Positions 32,905-41,786 of a stretch of DNA of 64,000 bases are shown piece by piece (position 1 is the first letter of the stretch; each line of letters opens with the position of its first letter). Location: contig NZ_CXYV01000001.1 of assembly GCF_001286805.1 (NCBI RefSeq), positions 62,001 through 126,000 of the forward strand, given 5' to 3'. The stretch comes from Kallipyga gabonensis (GTDB taxonomy: Bacteria > Bacillota > Clostridia > Tissierellales > Peptoniphilaceae). Below the pieces are notes generated by a model that made no database searches, was not told where the DNA came from, and saw only the letters and a program-made list of their open reading frames with translations. The translations under genes and the position numbers were made by a program.

Positions 32905-33603
32905 TTATTTCCCTCGGTTATAAAAGTAGGCGAAGGCGATAGCTCCTGCCGAAGTCAAAACCTTAATCACCATCAATAGGAAAAACGGCAGGGATAGGGG
33001 GTTCATCAGAACATCTCCCAACAAGGTATTGGTGATGACGCTGATCGCACTGCCCAGAAGACCCGAAAACAAATAAAGGGGGTAATCAGTCCGTGAAGCC
33101 CCAAAATAGAAGCTGGTGATGTCACAGGGGAACCAGCCGATCAGTCGAACAATAAAGCTGGCGAAAAATTCATTTCTTTTTTGAATATCCACCAGCTTGT
33201 CGATTTTGGGGTATTTTGCCTTTACGTAGTCCATCTCTTCCGCCCCGGACCAACGACCTAAAAGGTAAGGGAGGGTCATGGTAACGGCCAGGCCCAAAAA
33301 GCTGATGCAGACTGCCCAGACCGGAGGAAACAGGATACCGCTCGCCACATATAAGGATAGAAGAGGTATGACGATCGTCAGACTTTTTATGGCAAAAAGG
33401 AGCAAAAGCCAGATGACGGAACGAACCGGATTCCCTGAGGCTTGAGCGACCAGAGATTCCACGCTAAACTTCCCGTCAATGGTGAAATGGATGCCCAGTA
33501 GGACAAAGAGAAAGCAAACCAGGCCAACGACCTGGATCCTTCTGAATTTAACCGCAACTCTCTGATCCTCTGCCTCACCGTCGGATTTTCTTCTTATTTC
33601 CAA
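32905..33603 (-). CDS. TVP38/TMEM64 (VTT/DedA-like) membrane protein
   Basis: About 232 residues from a TTG at 33603 with GGGAG 8 bases upstream. No ATG or GTG is available in the N-terminal region, and the longer frame from 33657 would overlap metK by 64 bases. The VTT signature is clear: [15 protein letters not shown]..., then [19 protein letters not shown], then [17 protein letters not shown] proteins include lipid scramblase-like members. It overlaps the metK stop by about 10 bases, indicating tight coupling in the lipid-type operon. Confidence 0.85.
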   Translation of the reverse strand: MEIRRKSDGEAEDQRVAVKFRRIQVVGLVCFLFVLLGIHFTIDGKFSVESLVAQASGNPVRSVIWLLLLFAIKSLTIVIPLLSLYVASGILFPPVWAVCISFLGLAVTMTLPYLLGRWSGAEEMDYVKAKYPKIDKLVDIQKRNEFFASFIVRLIGWFPCDITSFYFGASRTDYPLYLFSGLLGSAISVITNTLLGDVLMNPLSLPFFLLMVIKVLTSAGAIAFAYFYNRGK

Positions 33604-34721
33604 GCGACTTTCTCCCAGGGAAGGCTGGCTGTATTTTCTCCGAAATGACCATAACAAGCCGTCTGCAAGTAGATGGGGCGTTTCAGATCAAATTTTTTAA
33701 TGATTCCGGTCGGTGTCAGGTCTTCCCTTTTTTCAATTTCGCAGATAATCTCCTCTTCCGTCAATTTCCCGCGGCCGAAGGTTTCGACATGGATGGAAAC
33801 GGGCTCTGCTACGCCAATCGCATAACTCAGCTGGACCTCACAGGCATCCGCAAACCCGCATGCTACGATGTTTTTCGCCAGGTACCGGGCCATGTAGGCC
33901 GCACTGCGGTCAACTTTTGAGGGGTCTTTTCCCGAGAAGGAACCACCGCCATGACGGGCATAGCCGCCATAGGTATCCACGATAATCTTCCGTCCAGTCA
34001 AGCCGGTGTCACCGGCAGGTCCGCCGATAACAAAACGTCCGGTCGGATTAATAAAAATCTTCGTCTTCTCATCAAAGAGGTCGGAAGGAAGGACATCTTT
34101 CAGAACCTTGTTGACTAATTCCATTTTCAGGTGGTTGAGATTGACCTCTTCCTTATGCTGGGTGGAAAGAACCACAGTATCAATATGAACCGGCCGGCCA
34201 TCCAGGTACTCAACAGTGATCTGGCCCTTGCTGTCGGGTAAGAGTCCCTTGATTTCTCCCTTTTTTCTTGCCTGAGCCAACCGCTTCAGCATCTTATGGG
34301 AAAGGGCGATGGCCAGGGGCATATAGCTCTCGGTTTCCGTGCAGGCGTAGCCGAACATCATTCCCTGGTCGCCGGCGCCGTTCTTCTCCTCGCTGGCCTT
34401 GGTCACCCCCATGGCAATATCCGGGGACTGGTCATGGACGTCCACGGTAATTTGGCAGGAGTCAGCATCAAAGCCGATTCCGGGGATGGTATAACCGATG
34501 CGGCGGATTTGTTCTCTGGCTATCGCATCGTAATCCACGGATGCTCTTGAAGTGACCTCACCCATGATATGGAGGCGGTCAACCGTAGCGGTCACTTCGC
34601 AGGCCACATGGGCATTGGGGTCCTGAGAAAGATGGGCATCCAGGATAGCATCAGCGATTTGGTCGCAGACCTTATCCGGATGGCCTTCGGATACACTTTC
34701 AGAAGTAAAAAAAGTACGCAT
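33594..34721 (-). CDS. metK: S-adenosylmethionine synthetase
   Basis: 375 residues, slightly short of the usual 380-400. It makes SAM from ATP and methionine. The start [21 protein letters not shown], the hexapeptide region [12 protein letters not shown] near 117, and [19 protein letters not shown] near 260 are diagnostic. It follows the radical SAM gene by 20 bp in the operon, so SAM supply and a SAM-consuming enzyme are made together. No SAM riboswitch can fit in that gap. Confidence 0.97.
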   Translation of the reverse strand: MRTFFTSESVSEGHPDKVCDQIADAILDAHLSQDPNAHVACEVTATVDRLHIMGEVTSRASVDYDAIAREQIRRIGYTIPGIGFDADSCQITVDVHDQSPDIAMGVTKASEEKNGAGDQGMMFGYACTETESYMPLAIALSHKMLKRLAQARKKGEIKGLLPDSKGQITVEYLDGRPVHIDTVVLSTQHKEEVNLNHLKMELVNKVLKDVLPSDLFDEKTKIFINPTGRFVIGGPAGDTGLTGRKIIVDTYGGYARHGGGSFSGKDPSKVDRSAAYMARYLAKNIVACGFADACEVQLSYAIGVAEPVSIHVETFGRGKLTEEEIICEIEKREDLTPTGIIKKFDLKRPIYLQTACYGHFGENTASLPWEKVAWK

Positions 34722-34741
34722 GACAAACCTCCTTGATGTCT

Positions 34742-36118
34742 TTATTCCTGGTGGTGGCCGGCTTCTGCCCAGAGCTTATCTGCACAGGGTTTCCAGGCTT
34801 CCGCATAGGGTTTGCATTTTCCGCACAGGTGTTCCGCACTCTCCGGCGACTGAAGGTCGGTGGACTTTGCCCCGGATTCTTTGACGATTTGCTGGAGAAT
34901 CTCCGGATTTTCCAACATGGGGCATGGCCGCAAGTGATTCTCATTGAAAGGGTGGTTGTCGTGGTAGGCCATAAAGAGGGGCTGCTTCAGAATTTCCAGT
35001 AGAGTGTGGGTCCGAATATTGGCTCCGGAATAGTGGATGAAAACACAGGGTTCCGCATCGCCATTGGCATTGATATGGAAGTAGTTTCTTCCGCCGGCAA
35101 TGCAGCCGCCAACAAATTCACCGTCATTCTGGAAGTCCATGGTAAAAAGGCCTTCGCCCGTAGTGAGTTTTCTGATTTCACGGATTCGGTTCTTGGTCGC
35201 TACCCTCTGTTCCGGTGTGGGAAGGAGGCCCAGGAAGGCATCATTGCCGACCGGCATATAGTGGAAGTACATGGCATAGCGGCAGCCCTTATCCACCATG
35301 AGCTTGACGAATTCTTTGGAGGTGACGGATTCACAGTTTTTCGAGGTATAGCAGATGGAAGTTCCAAAGACCAGGCCATTCTTCTTCAAGAGGTCCATGG
35401 CGTGCATGACCTTGCCGTAGACCCCGTCGCCCCGACGAAGGTCGTTGACTTCCGGTGAACCCTCCAGGCTGATGGCCAGCATGAGGTTGCCCACCCGCTT
35501 TAACTCCTGGCAGAAGGCCTCATCAACCAGGGTTCCATTGGTGAAGGCCAGGAACTGACATTCCTTGTGCTCCTCGCAGAGTTTGATCAGGTCGTCCTTG
35601 CGCACCAGGGGCTCTCCCCCGGTAAACATATAGAAGTAAACGCCAAGTTCCTTCCCCTGTTTGACCACGCTGGACATTTCGTCATAGGTAAGATTGAGCT
35701 TGTTGCCATACTCCGCCGCCCAGCATCCGGTGCAGTGGAGGTTACAGGCAGAGGTGGGGTCCATAAGGATCAGCCAGGGGATGTTGCACTGGTGAACCTC
35801 CCGCATTTCCCGGATGGTTTTGGTCCCGTGCAACATGGCTTCCAGGCCAAAGTTCAGGACCGTCGTCTTAATGACGTTAGGATCCAGTTCGTCCAACATC
35901 CGGTTGACGTACTGGTTTAAGGCGCCATCCTTATCCGCAATCATGGTCCGCATGTTATCATAATCGACACCGAGATCCACCCCATCCATGTATTTTTCCA
36001 TGAGGTCGATCAGCTTGATGATTTCCGGTTCCCTTTCGTCCTTGTCCACTTTCTTCAAAATCATATTTAATCCAAGGCTTGCTGCTGCTCTTGTTGCAGA
36101 ATGACTTAAGCTTCCCAT
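34742..36118 (-). CDS. Radical SAM protein with extra C-terminal cysteines
   Basis: 458 residues. A helical N-terminal domain of about 110 residues comes first. The radical SAM core has the cluster motif C125-x3-C129-x2-C132 ([11 protein letters not shown]) and the SAM-binding GGEP at 169-172. Further cysteines at 341, 360, 401, 434, 437 and 447 suggest an auxiliary, SPASM-like cluster. AAGGAGG precedes the ATG, and the gene overlaps the end of the HdeD gene by 13 bases. Membrane and lipid genes surround it, so a lipid or membrane substrate is more likely than a peptide, but this is inference. Confidence 0.85.
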   Translation of the reverse strand: MGSLSHSATRAAASLGLNMILKKVDKDEREPEIIKLIDLMEKYMDGVDLGVDYDNMRTMIADKDGALNQYVNRMLDELDPNVIKTTVLNFGLEAMLHGTKTIREMREVHQCNIPWLILMDPTSACNLHCTGCWAAEYGNKLNLTYDEMSSVVKQGKELGVYFYMFTGGEPLVRKDDLIKLCEEHKECQFLAFTNGTLVDEAFCQELKRVGNLMLAISLEGSPEVNDLRRGDGVYGKVMHAMDLLKKNGLVFGTSICYTSKNCESVTSKEFVKLMVDKGCRYAMYFHYMPVGNDAFLGLLPTPEQRVATKNRIREIRKLTTGEGLFTMDFQNDGEFVGGCIAGGRNYFHINANGDAEPCVFIHYSGANIRTHTLLEILKQPLFMAYHDNHPFNENHLRPCPMLENPEILQQIVKESGAKSTDLQSPESAEHLCGKCKPYAEAWKPCADKLWAEAGHHQE

Positions 36119-36663
36119 TCTTTTATCCTCCTTATTGTAGTTACTGTGCTGCGCACGACAAGTAAATTGAGTATTCCATCAATGATCAGGTTTAACCCGA
36201 TCAGCATGACAATCGCTTTAGTTCCCTGGTAGGGGCGAAAAAAGAGCAAGCCACCGATGACTGAGGTGACCAGGGCGATAATCAAGATAACCCACCAGTT
36301 GTCCACTCCGATTTTTTTTGCATCCAGAGCGGTTTGAATGCGAAGTAAGGCATCCACGATGATAAAAAAACCAATCCCAATAATCAGGGTTTCCATAAAC
36401 TGCCTGGACCAAAAGCACATGGTCAAACCGATGAGGATGGAGATGATCCCCATGGCAAAATCGAATTGAAAGGCCAATTGGAGCAGGTCCTTTGAAAAAT
36501 AACCAAATAATTTAACAATACCAAACAACACAAGAATTGCTCCGCATAAACGACAAAAGACATCCGCAGCAATATTGGGTTGAACGAGTAAAAAAATGCC
36601 TAAAAAAATGAGGCAAATGGCAAATCCACTATAAATATCTTTTACCTTTTTTAATTTTTCCAT
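36106..36663 (-). CDS. HdeD/DUF308 family membrane protein
   Basis: 185 residues with six membrane helices arranged as the DUF308 repeat: YSGFAICLIFLGIFLLVQP, then FGIVKLFGYF, DFAMGIISILIGLTM, and GLNLIIDGILNLLVVR at the end. HdeD-like proteins are linked to acid or envelope stress in other bacteria. The biochemical role is unknown. It lies 18 bp after the patatin gene and overlaps the radical SAM gene, in the same operon. Confidence 0.85.
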   Translation of the reverse strand: MEKLKKVKDIYSGFAICLIFLGIFLLVQPNIAADVFCRLCGAILVLFGIVKLFGYFSKDLLQLAFQFDFAMGIISILIGLTMCFWSRQFMETLIIGIGFFIIVDALLRIQTALDAKKIGVDNWWVILIIALVTSVIGGLLFFRPYQGTKAIVMLIGLNLIIDGILNLLVVRSTVTTIRRIKEWEA

Positions 36664-36681
36664 TTTCTCATCTCCGCTATC

Positions 36682-37542
36682 CTAGCTTTCTATCCCCACA
36701 CCCGGTCCAAATTCCGAACCGAGTCGACTTTCTCCATCGCTTTTGCCCATTTCATAGAGCCGGAGTAACTCATCATGATCCTGAGTCAAAGTTCGTAAAT
36801 TTCCGGTATCGGAGGGAGCGATAATCATCGCCTTTCCCTCTTTTTCCAGCTTCAGGAGTTCTCTCAAACTTTGGTTGTAGACCATTGCCCTACGCTTCAG
36901 GGCTTGTGCCGCTTTGGGGTATTTCCGCTTCAGGAGCAAAACCAGCCGCCTATCGGCATCCTCTTTTCGAAAAAAGTCCCTGGGCTTGGTTAAAATCACA
37001 ATGACTTTTGTACAACCTGCCTGGAAGGCTCTTTGGAAGGGAATGGGATCGGAGATTCCCCCATCGAAATAGGGAATCCCTTCAACCGGATAGGGCTTGC
37101 ATAAAACCGGAACACAACAAGATGCCTTTATGGGATCATAAAAATTCTGCCCCAAATCCTTCTTAGTAAAATAGACAGCTTGGCCGGTGTTGGCATTGGT
37201 CACTACGATCTCCAATTCCATAGGGCTGGTTTTTAGGGCCTGATAGTCCAAGGGGTTCTCCCCACCGGCATCACTCAGTGTCGAATAAATATAATCCAGG
37301 TTGATGTAGGACCCCTTCTTCAAGAAGTTTCCCACGCCCATATAGTCTTTGCGGAAGGCATAATCGCTATAAAAAACCAGATTTCTTCCTCTTTGACCGG
37401 CCGCATAGGAGGCCCCATTGGCCGCTCCGGCCGATACGCCAATGAAGTAATCCGCTCGAATCCCCCGGGCCATACAAAAATCCAGGACTCCGGCTCCATA
37501 AATTCCTCGTGTTCCTCCACCAACATCTACAATTCCCAGCAT
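36682..37542 (-). CDS. Patatin-like phospholipase
   Basis: 286 residues. The oxyanion loop GGGTRGIYGAG (8-18), the nucleophile elbow GVSAG near 35-39 and the catalytic Asp in DGGISDP near 165 make up the Ser-Asp dyad of patatin-type acylhydrolases. There is no signal peptide, so it should act on the inner leaflet or on cytoplasmic lipid. It is the first gene of the six-gene operon. The related YjjU group shares this length and fold. Confidence 0.92.
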   Translation of the reverse strand: MLGIVDVGGGTRGIYGAGVLDFCMARGIRADYFIGVSAGAANGASYAAGQRGRNLVFYSDYAFRKDYMGVGNFLKKGSYINLDYIYSTLSDAGGENPLDYQALKTSPMELEIVVTNANTGQAVYFTKKDLGQNFYDPIKASCCVPVLCKPYPVEGIPYFDGGISDPIPFQRAFQAGCTKVIVILTKPRDFFRKEDADRRLVLLLKRKYPKAAQALKRRAMVYNQSLRELLKLEKEGKAMIIAPSDTGNLRTLTQDHDELLRLYEMGKSDGESRLGSEFGPGVGIES

Positions 37543-37639
37543 GCGAATCTCTCTAACTTTCCCCGCTCTTTCCTGAACGCATCAAAAAATTAAATATGAC
37601 TGTAAGGCCATTCTATCCTTCACCGGCATAAATGAGTAC

Positions 37640-37691
37640 AGACAATAGAAGGCCGAATGTTCGAATTCGAACACTCGGCCTTCTATTGTCT
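37640..37691. repeat. 52-bp near-perfect palindrome
   Basis: The sequence is self-complementary over 52 bases with a single mismatched pair (about 8 bases from the centre) and no loop. The centre is TTCGAATTCGAA (37660-37671). It lies between the end of the TetR gene and the patatin start. Neither strand has a real T-run directly behind it, so it is not an ordinary intrinsic terminator, although it could still stop transcription or bind a dimeric protein. Confidence 0.9.
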
Positions 37692-37717
37692 ATCAATTTT
37701 GACTATTTTTCTCTGAT

Positions 37718-38281
37718 TCAGGAATGTCCCTTGATGTACATCTGAATCATAGGGTCGATGGTTGCTTCAAAAGATCCGGCTATGGTTCGGTTCAAGTCAT
37801 CCCGATAATCCGGCATCCTGTCCTCCACCCATCGGAGGGTGGCCCCGATAAAGGCATAGGTGTAAAAATAAGTAATATAATCGATACCTGCCTGGGAAAG
37901 TCGCGTTCCTTCCGCAGCCTTGACCACAAAACGACCGACAAAGTGGCTGATCGCCGACTCCAGATATTGACTGAGAACATCCCGGCTTTTGGAGTCATAA
38001 ACGTGGAGGATGGCTTCCTTATGGGATTGGAGGTATTCGGCCGTCCGCACATATTCCTCATAAAAAATCCGGTCCGGATTGCTTTCTTCCCGGAAGGTAT
38101 CTGAAGCATCCTGGAAGGTTTTTTCTAACAAATCATCGATATTTTGAAAATGATAATAAAAGGTATTTCTGTTAATTTCGGCCGTTTCAATAATCTCTTT
38201 CACCGTAATTTTATCCAGAGATTTTTTCCGCAAAAGCTCCAAAAAAGCGTCAAAAATTGCTCTCCGAGTAAACCTGGCCAT
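37718..38281 (-). CDS. TetR/AcrR family transcriptional regulator
   Basis: 187 residues. The N-terminal helix-turn-helix is typical (ARFTRRAIFDAFLELLRKKSLDKITVKEI, then INRNTFYYHFQNIDDL). The C-terminal ligand domain is helical, as in the TetR_C DUF families. The likely targets are its own promoter or the patatin-led operon directly downstream, which is separated by the 52-bp palindrome. No effector can be inferred. It is followed 44 bp upstream by a membrane-protein gene on the same strand. Confidence 0.9.
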   Translation of the reverse strand: MARFTRRAIFDAFLELLRKKSLDKITVKEIIETAEINRNTFYYHFQNIDDLLEKTFQDASDTFREESNPDRIFYEEYVRTAEYLQSHKEAILHVYDSKSRDVLSQYLESAISHFVGRFVVKAAEGTRLSQAGIDYITYFYTYAFIGATLRWVEDRMPDYRDDLNRTIAGSFEATIDPMIQMYIKGHS

Positions 38282-38325
38282 ATCATTCCCTCTATATTAA
38301 TAGCGGACGAACCCCCATACACATT

Positions 38326-38886
38326 CTATCTCTCATCGTCTTTGTGGTCGGGAGGCTTCCTATGGGGATAAAAGATCTCCTCTTCCACCGTCTTTTCCCC
38401 TTCTCCCAGGGTTACCTTCATTTTCACCCAAGACCCATCCAAATAACCCCGGTCAACGGCTAGGGTAAAAATATTCTTATTCAATTTTACCCAATATTCC
38501 TCTTGGGAAATCGGAAGATAACCATCATCCGGGAAAATGACCGCCCCCTCAATCTCCTCGATAAAAAATGGATTTTGCCTTTCATATAAGGTGATATTGG
38601 AGAGGAGGAGGAAGCCCTTAGCGACTTTCTTCCTCGTTTTCTTCCATAAAAAGGCTAAAAGGGCCATCAACCATAGGGTCCCGAGCAAGAATAAGCTGTA
38701 GATAAGAAGAGTCTTGTCGATAAAGAAAGGAAAAATGTGGATCAGGATGGTCATCTTGTCGGTCTCTTCGATAATAAGAAGAATGAGGCAAAAGACCAAC
38801 CAGGCCAGGGAGGCTAATATCAAAAAGAGTCGTATTTTCCCAACCCTCTTCCTTTCTCCTGGCCTATCATTTTCCATTTCTGACAT
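38326..38886 (-). CDS. Hypothetical two-helix membrane protein
   Basis: 186 residues. Two membrane helices (about 18-40 and 55-82) flank a short extracytoplasmic loop. The C-terminal half is beta-rich and soluble, followed by a charged tail. I do not recognise the family. It lies between the nitrilase-like gene (38 bp) and the TetR gene (44 bp) on the same strand and may be co-transcribed with either. Confidence 0.6.
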   Translation of the reverse strand: MSEMENDRPGERKRVGKIRLFLILASLAWLVFCLILLIIEETDKMTILIHIFPFFIDKTLLIYSLFLLGTLWLMALLAFLWKKTRKKVAKGFLLLSNITLYERQNPFFIEEIEGAVIFPDDGYLPISQEEYWVKLNKNIFTLAVDRGYLDGSWVKMKVTLGEGEKTVEEEIFYPHRKPPDHKDDER

Positions 38887-38924
38887 CCTAAATCCTTCTT
38901 CCGTTGTTAGAGGAGCTGAATTCC

Positions 38925-39662
38925 CTAAACCTCAACAAACAATACCCCTTCTTCACCCGCCGGAAGGTCTTTTCCGATCCTTCCAAGAAGGAAAAAGGCC
39001 GCCCCTCCTCTTGCGATCTCTTCTTCATCCCTTTTATCCAGGCAAAAGGAATTGACCAGCACAGTCCTTGGACATGCTTGGTTGGCCTGAACCGCATAGT
39101 CATATTTCATCGAAGAGTTCCATTCCTTAAAAGGAAAGTCCGTATAAACCGGCCATAACAGAAGATCAAGCCGAAGATCCTTAATTTGCTGAATGTTCTC
39201 ATCAAACCAAAGGTCACCGCAAAGACCCACAGCCATTTTTCGACCCTCTAAGAGAAAGGAATGGAAGCCCTCCCCTTCCCGGTAGCACTCACTGGCCCCC
39301 TCTATCTTCCAGCCGGGCGAAACCCGGCGAAAGACATCCACCATCTTCCCCTGAGAATCAATGGTGGCCTGGGAGGAGTATATGGCCTCCCCCTCCCGCT
39401 CGATGAAGCCAAAAGAAACCGCGATGGAGCTGTCCCTTGCTTTCCCTGCAATCTCGTCAAAGACCGGATGGTCAAGGGCTAAAGCCATCTTCAGGTCGTG
39501 GTCAAGATCAAAGGTCGGTCCATAAAAGCCCTGGAGAAAGGCCTCCCCGAAAAGGACCATATCCGCCCTACCCCGGTAGTCTTCCAGGGTCTTCAGGATG
39601 ACCCCTTTATTAAAATCCAGATCCTCATTGATGAATCCTTTGGCAGCTAATGCAAATTTCAT
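38925..39662 (-). CDS. Carbon-nitrogen hydrolase (nitrilase superfamily)-like protein
   Basis: 245 residues from the ATG at 39662 (TAGGAG 8 bases upstream). A longer frame starts outside any site. The nitrilase Glu-Lys-Cys triad is partly visible: Glu40 in LFGEAF and Cys148 in VGLCGDLWF. At the Lys position the sequence reads FRRVSPGW (111-118), with Arg113 in place of Lys. So it may be inactive, or use another Lys such as that in GWK. The gene starts 11 bases after the stop of the threonine-synthase-like gene, so the two are probably one transcript. Confidence 0.75.
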   Translation of the reverse strand: MKFALAAKGFINEDLDFNKGVILKTLEDYRGRADMVLFGEAFLQGFYGPTFDLDHDLKMALALDHPVFDEIAGKARDSSIAVSFGFIEREGEAIYSSQATIDSQGKMVDVFRRVSPGWKIEGASECYREGEGFHSFLLEGRKMAVGLCGDLWFDENIQQIKDLRLDLLLWPVYTDFPFKEWNSSMKYDYAVQANQACPRTVLVNSFCLDKRDEEEIARGGAAFFLLGRIGKDLPAGEEGVLFVEV

Positions 39663-39673
39663 TTGTTTTTCTC

Positions 39674-40777
39674 CTACAAAAAAGAATGGTTCGATTTTAA
39701 TCCGGAACCACAAACAGGAATCAGGCAATCATGAGTCCTTCCATAAAGACGGCAATACTCCCGATAACCTGCATAATTGGCAGCCGTGGTTGGCTCGCAA
39801 TAAATGCCCCGCTTGGCCAATTGAGCCATAGAACCTGCAATCTCCTCCTCCGGAGCATGGACAAAGCGAACATCGTATTTCCTGGCATAGCCCAGGATCT
39901 CATATCCACGCATGGGTTTTCCAATAGCGATCCCCTCCGCCAAGGTCAGGCCCGGTTGTATTTCTTCCACTTCCTCGGCCTGGACTTTTACGGCCCTATA
40001 GACCGGATCACAGTGCTCACTTTGGACCCCAATAATTTGGGGTATATGGTCTATGCAGCCACTCTCCAATAAATGCTCAAGACCCTGCATGACCCCAAGA
40101 AAAAGGGTCCCGTTTCCAACAGGGAGTAGAATGTATTTCGGAATTCTGCGGAGTTGCTCAAAGGTCTCATAAATATAGGTTTTCGTTCCTTCAAAGAAGA
40201 AGGGGTTATACACATGACTGGCATAATAAAGTCCTTCTTCCTTGACCCGCTCCCGGCAAAGGTCGGCGCAGTGGTCACGATTACCCGGAACAATATGGAC
40301 TTTTGCCCCATGGGACCGGATCATCTGAATTTTTTTCGCTGAAGTCCCCTCATGAACAAAAATCTCACAGGCAATGCCGGCTCGACTGCAATAGGCTGCG
40401 ATCGCATTTCCCGCATTCCCACTGGAATCCTCGACCACATGGTCCACCCCAATCGATTTACAGTGGGCGACCAAGGTCGCCGCTCCCCGGTCCTTGAAGG
40501 ATAGGGTCGGCATGCAATAATCCAGTTTGAATAGGACATCGTCATCAAAATGGACGATTGGCGTCATTCCTTCACCCAGGCTCACTTCTTTCCAAGAGTC
40601 ATCTTCCATGGCCATAAACTTCCGATAGCGGTATTGGCTCCATTCCCCCTTATCCACCTGGGCAGGGTCAAATTTCGGTGGCTGGTAGTCTAGTTGCCAC
40701 AATCCTCCGCATTCACAGTGAAAGGCCCTGGTTGAGGCGGGAGCCCTCTTTCCACATTTTGAACAAATGAATTCCAT
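39674..40777 (-). CDS. Threonine-synthase-like PLP-dependent enzyme with N-terminal zinc ribbon
   Basis: 367 residues from the ATG at 40777 (AGGAG 7 bases upstream). The N-terminus holds CSKCG...CECGG, a four-Cys ribbon typical of archaeal-type threonine synthases. The PLP lysine is in SFKDRGA, the phosphate-binding glycine loop is SSGNAGNA, and a second glycine loop GNGTLFLGV follows. The family includes threonine synthase, cysteate synthase and diaminopropionate lyases. The substrate cannot be assigned. No thrB or hom gene is near, and the partner gene is nitrilase-like. Confidence 0.8.
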   Translation of the reverse strand: MEFICSKCGKRAPASTRAFHCECGGLWQLDYQPPKFDPAQVDKGEWSQYRYRKFMAMEDDSWKEVSLGEGMTPIVHFDDDVLFKLDYCMPTLSFKDRGAATLVAHCKSIGVDHVVEDSSGNAGNAIAAYCSRAGIACEIFVHEGTSAKKIQMIRSHGAKVHIVPGNRDHCADLCRERVKEEGLYYASHVYNPFFFEGTKTYIYETFEQLRRIPKYILLPVGNGTLFLGVMQGLEHLLESGCIDHIPQIIGVQSEHCDPVYRAVKVQAEEVEEIQPGLTLAEGIAIGKPMRGYEILGYARKYDVRFVHAPEEEIAGSMAQLAKRGIYCEPTTAANYAGYREYCRLYGRTHDCLIPVCGSGLKSNHSFL

Positions 40778-40825
40778 AAGCAATCTCCTGGTTTGGGTGA
40801 AAGGAAGCAGCACGCAAGATTATCA

Positions 40826-40841
40826 ATATGATTAATCATAT
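40826..40841. promoter_or_regulatory. 16-bp perfect palindrome in a divergent promoter region
   Basis: ATATGATTAATCATAT is fully self-complementary and lies 49 bp upstream of the threonine-synthase-like gene, within the spacer shared with the GNAT gene. It is a candidate binding site for an unidentified dimeric regulator. Confidence 0.4.
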
Positions 40842-41001
40842 CATGATGACTAAGGATTTGATGAAGAAGTGGGATGGTGTATATGATACTATAGACCATA
40901 CGTTATCACTTAAAACTAAGCCGCCTAATAAAGTATGAAATGCTATAATTAAGGCCTAAAAGGAAAAACTAAGGTGTGAAATCAAATAAGGAGGGACAAT
41001 C

Positions 41002-41649
41002 TTGGATATCAATGAATTAACGTTGAAAGATTTGCAGCCCTCACAGCTTTATATTTCAGATAAGAAATTGAGAACGGTTACAGCCTGCAAAAAGCAAGCC
41101 ATCGTTTCGCCCGAAGATCTGCTTCCCAGAATTATCTCTGAAAATGACTATATAGGAAAATGGGACAAATGGTGCGACCGGATGCAAGCGAAGATAGTCG
41201 TCATCGAACCATATACCAAGCAAAGAATTCCGGAGGTGCTGATGTTTGAACAGGCACTTCGAGCAGAAGAAGACTTCTGGGGCTGGGAAATCAATGAAGA
41301 GTATATCAAAAGCGTTACTGCCAGTTTTGAAAACACCAGTTTCTCCAATTCACTTTCCTTTTTGGCCTATCAGAATAACCATGTGATAGGCCGAATTGAT
41401 GCCGTTCTTATTCCATCACATTTTGATGGATCAATAAAAGCCTACCTGGATTGGATTTGTGTTCTCAAGAGTTCCCGTCATAGGGGTGTGGCACAAAAGC
41501 TTCTTGCTACATTACTAGATACATTAAAAAAGCAAAATGTTGATACGCTAATTGCACTAACTGCCAGCAACGAAGAAGCACAGCGATTCTATAGATCAGT
41601 TCCAAATTCCGAAATGAGAGATGTTGGCATTTGGATTGATATTAAATAA
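41002..41649 (+). CDS. GNAT acetyltransferase with a shortened ParB-like N-terminus
   Basis: 215 residues starting at TTG (AAGGAGGG 6 bases upstream). The C-terminal half is a GNAT domain with the acetyl-CoA motif SSRHRGVAQKLL near 153-164 and DWICVL before it. The first 70 residues (LTLKDLQPSQLYISDKKL..., then SPEDLLPRIISENDYIGKWDKWC) recall the two ends of ParB-N/sulfiredoxin-like proteins I know from clostridia, but the middle, with its nucleotide-binding part, is absent. The gene therefore looks like a fusion with an internal deletion. Function unknown. Confidence 0.7.
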   Translation: MDINELTLKDLQPSQLYISDKKLRTVTACKKQAIVSPEDLLPRIISENDYIGKWDKWCDRMQAKIVVIEPYTKQRIPEVLMFEQALRAEEDFWGWEINEEYIKSVTASFENTSFSNSLSFLAYQNNHVIGRIDAVLIPSHFDGSIKAYLDWICVLKSSRHRGVAQKLLATLLDTLKKQNVDTLIALTASNEEAQRFYRSVPNSEMRDVGIWIDIK

Positions 41650-41653
41650 GTTA

Positions 41654-41703
41654 AAAAATGAGCGATCTGACTTCTCCAACAGAAGTCAGACCGCTCATTT
41701 TTC
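41654..41703. terminator. Strong bidirectional terminator after the GNAT gene
   Basis: Arms AATGAGCG-TCTGACTTCT and its complement (41657-41700, with one mismatch) end in TTTTTC on the plus strand and in an A-run on the other. It can also serve guaA, which is convergent. Confidence 0.9.
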
Positions 41704-41786
41704 TTGGATAATCTTAGATAATTGTTATGAGGAAATACCCGGGTATAAAAGTCCAGCATATTTCAGACTTTTTGGACATTTGAGTA

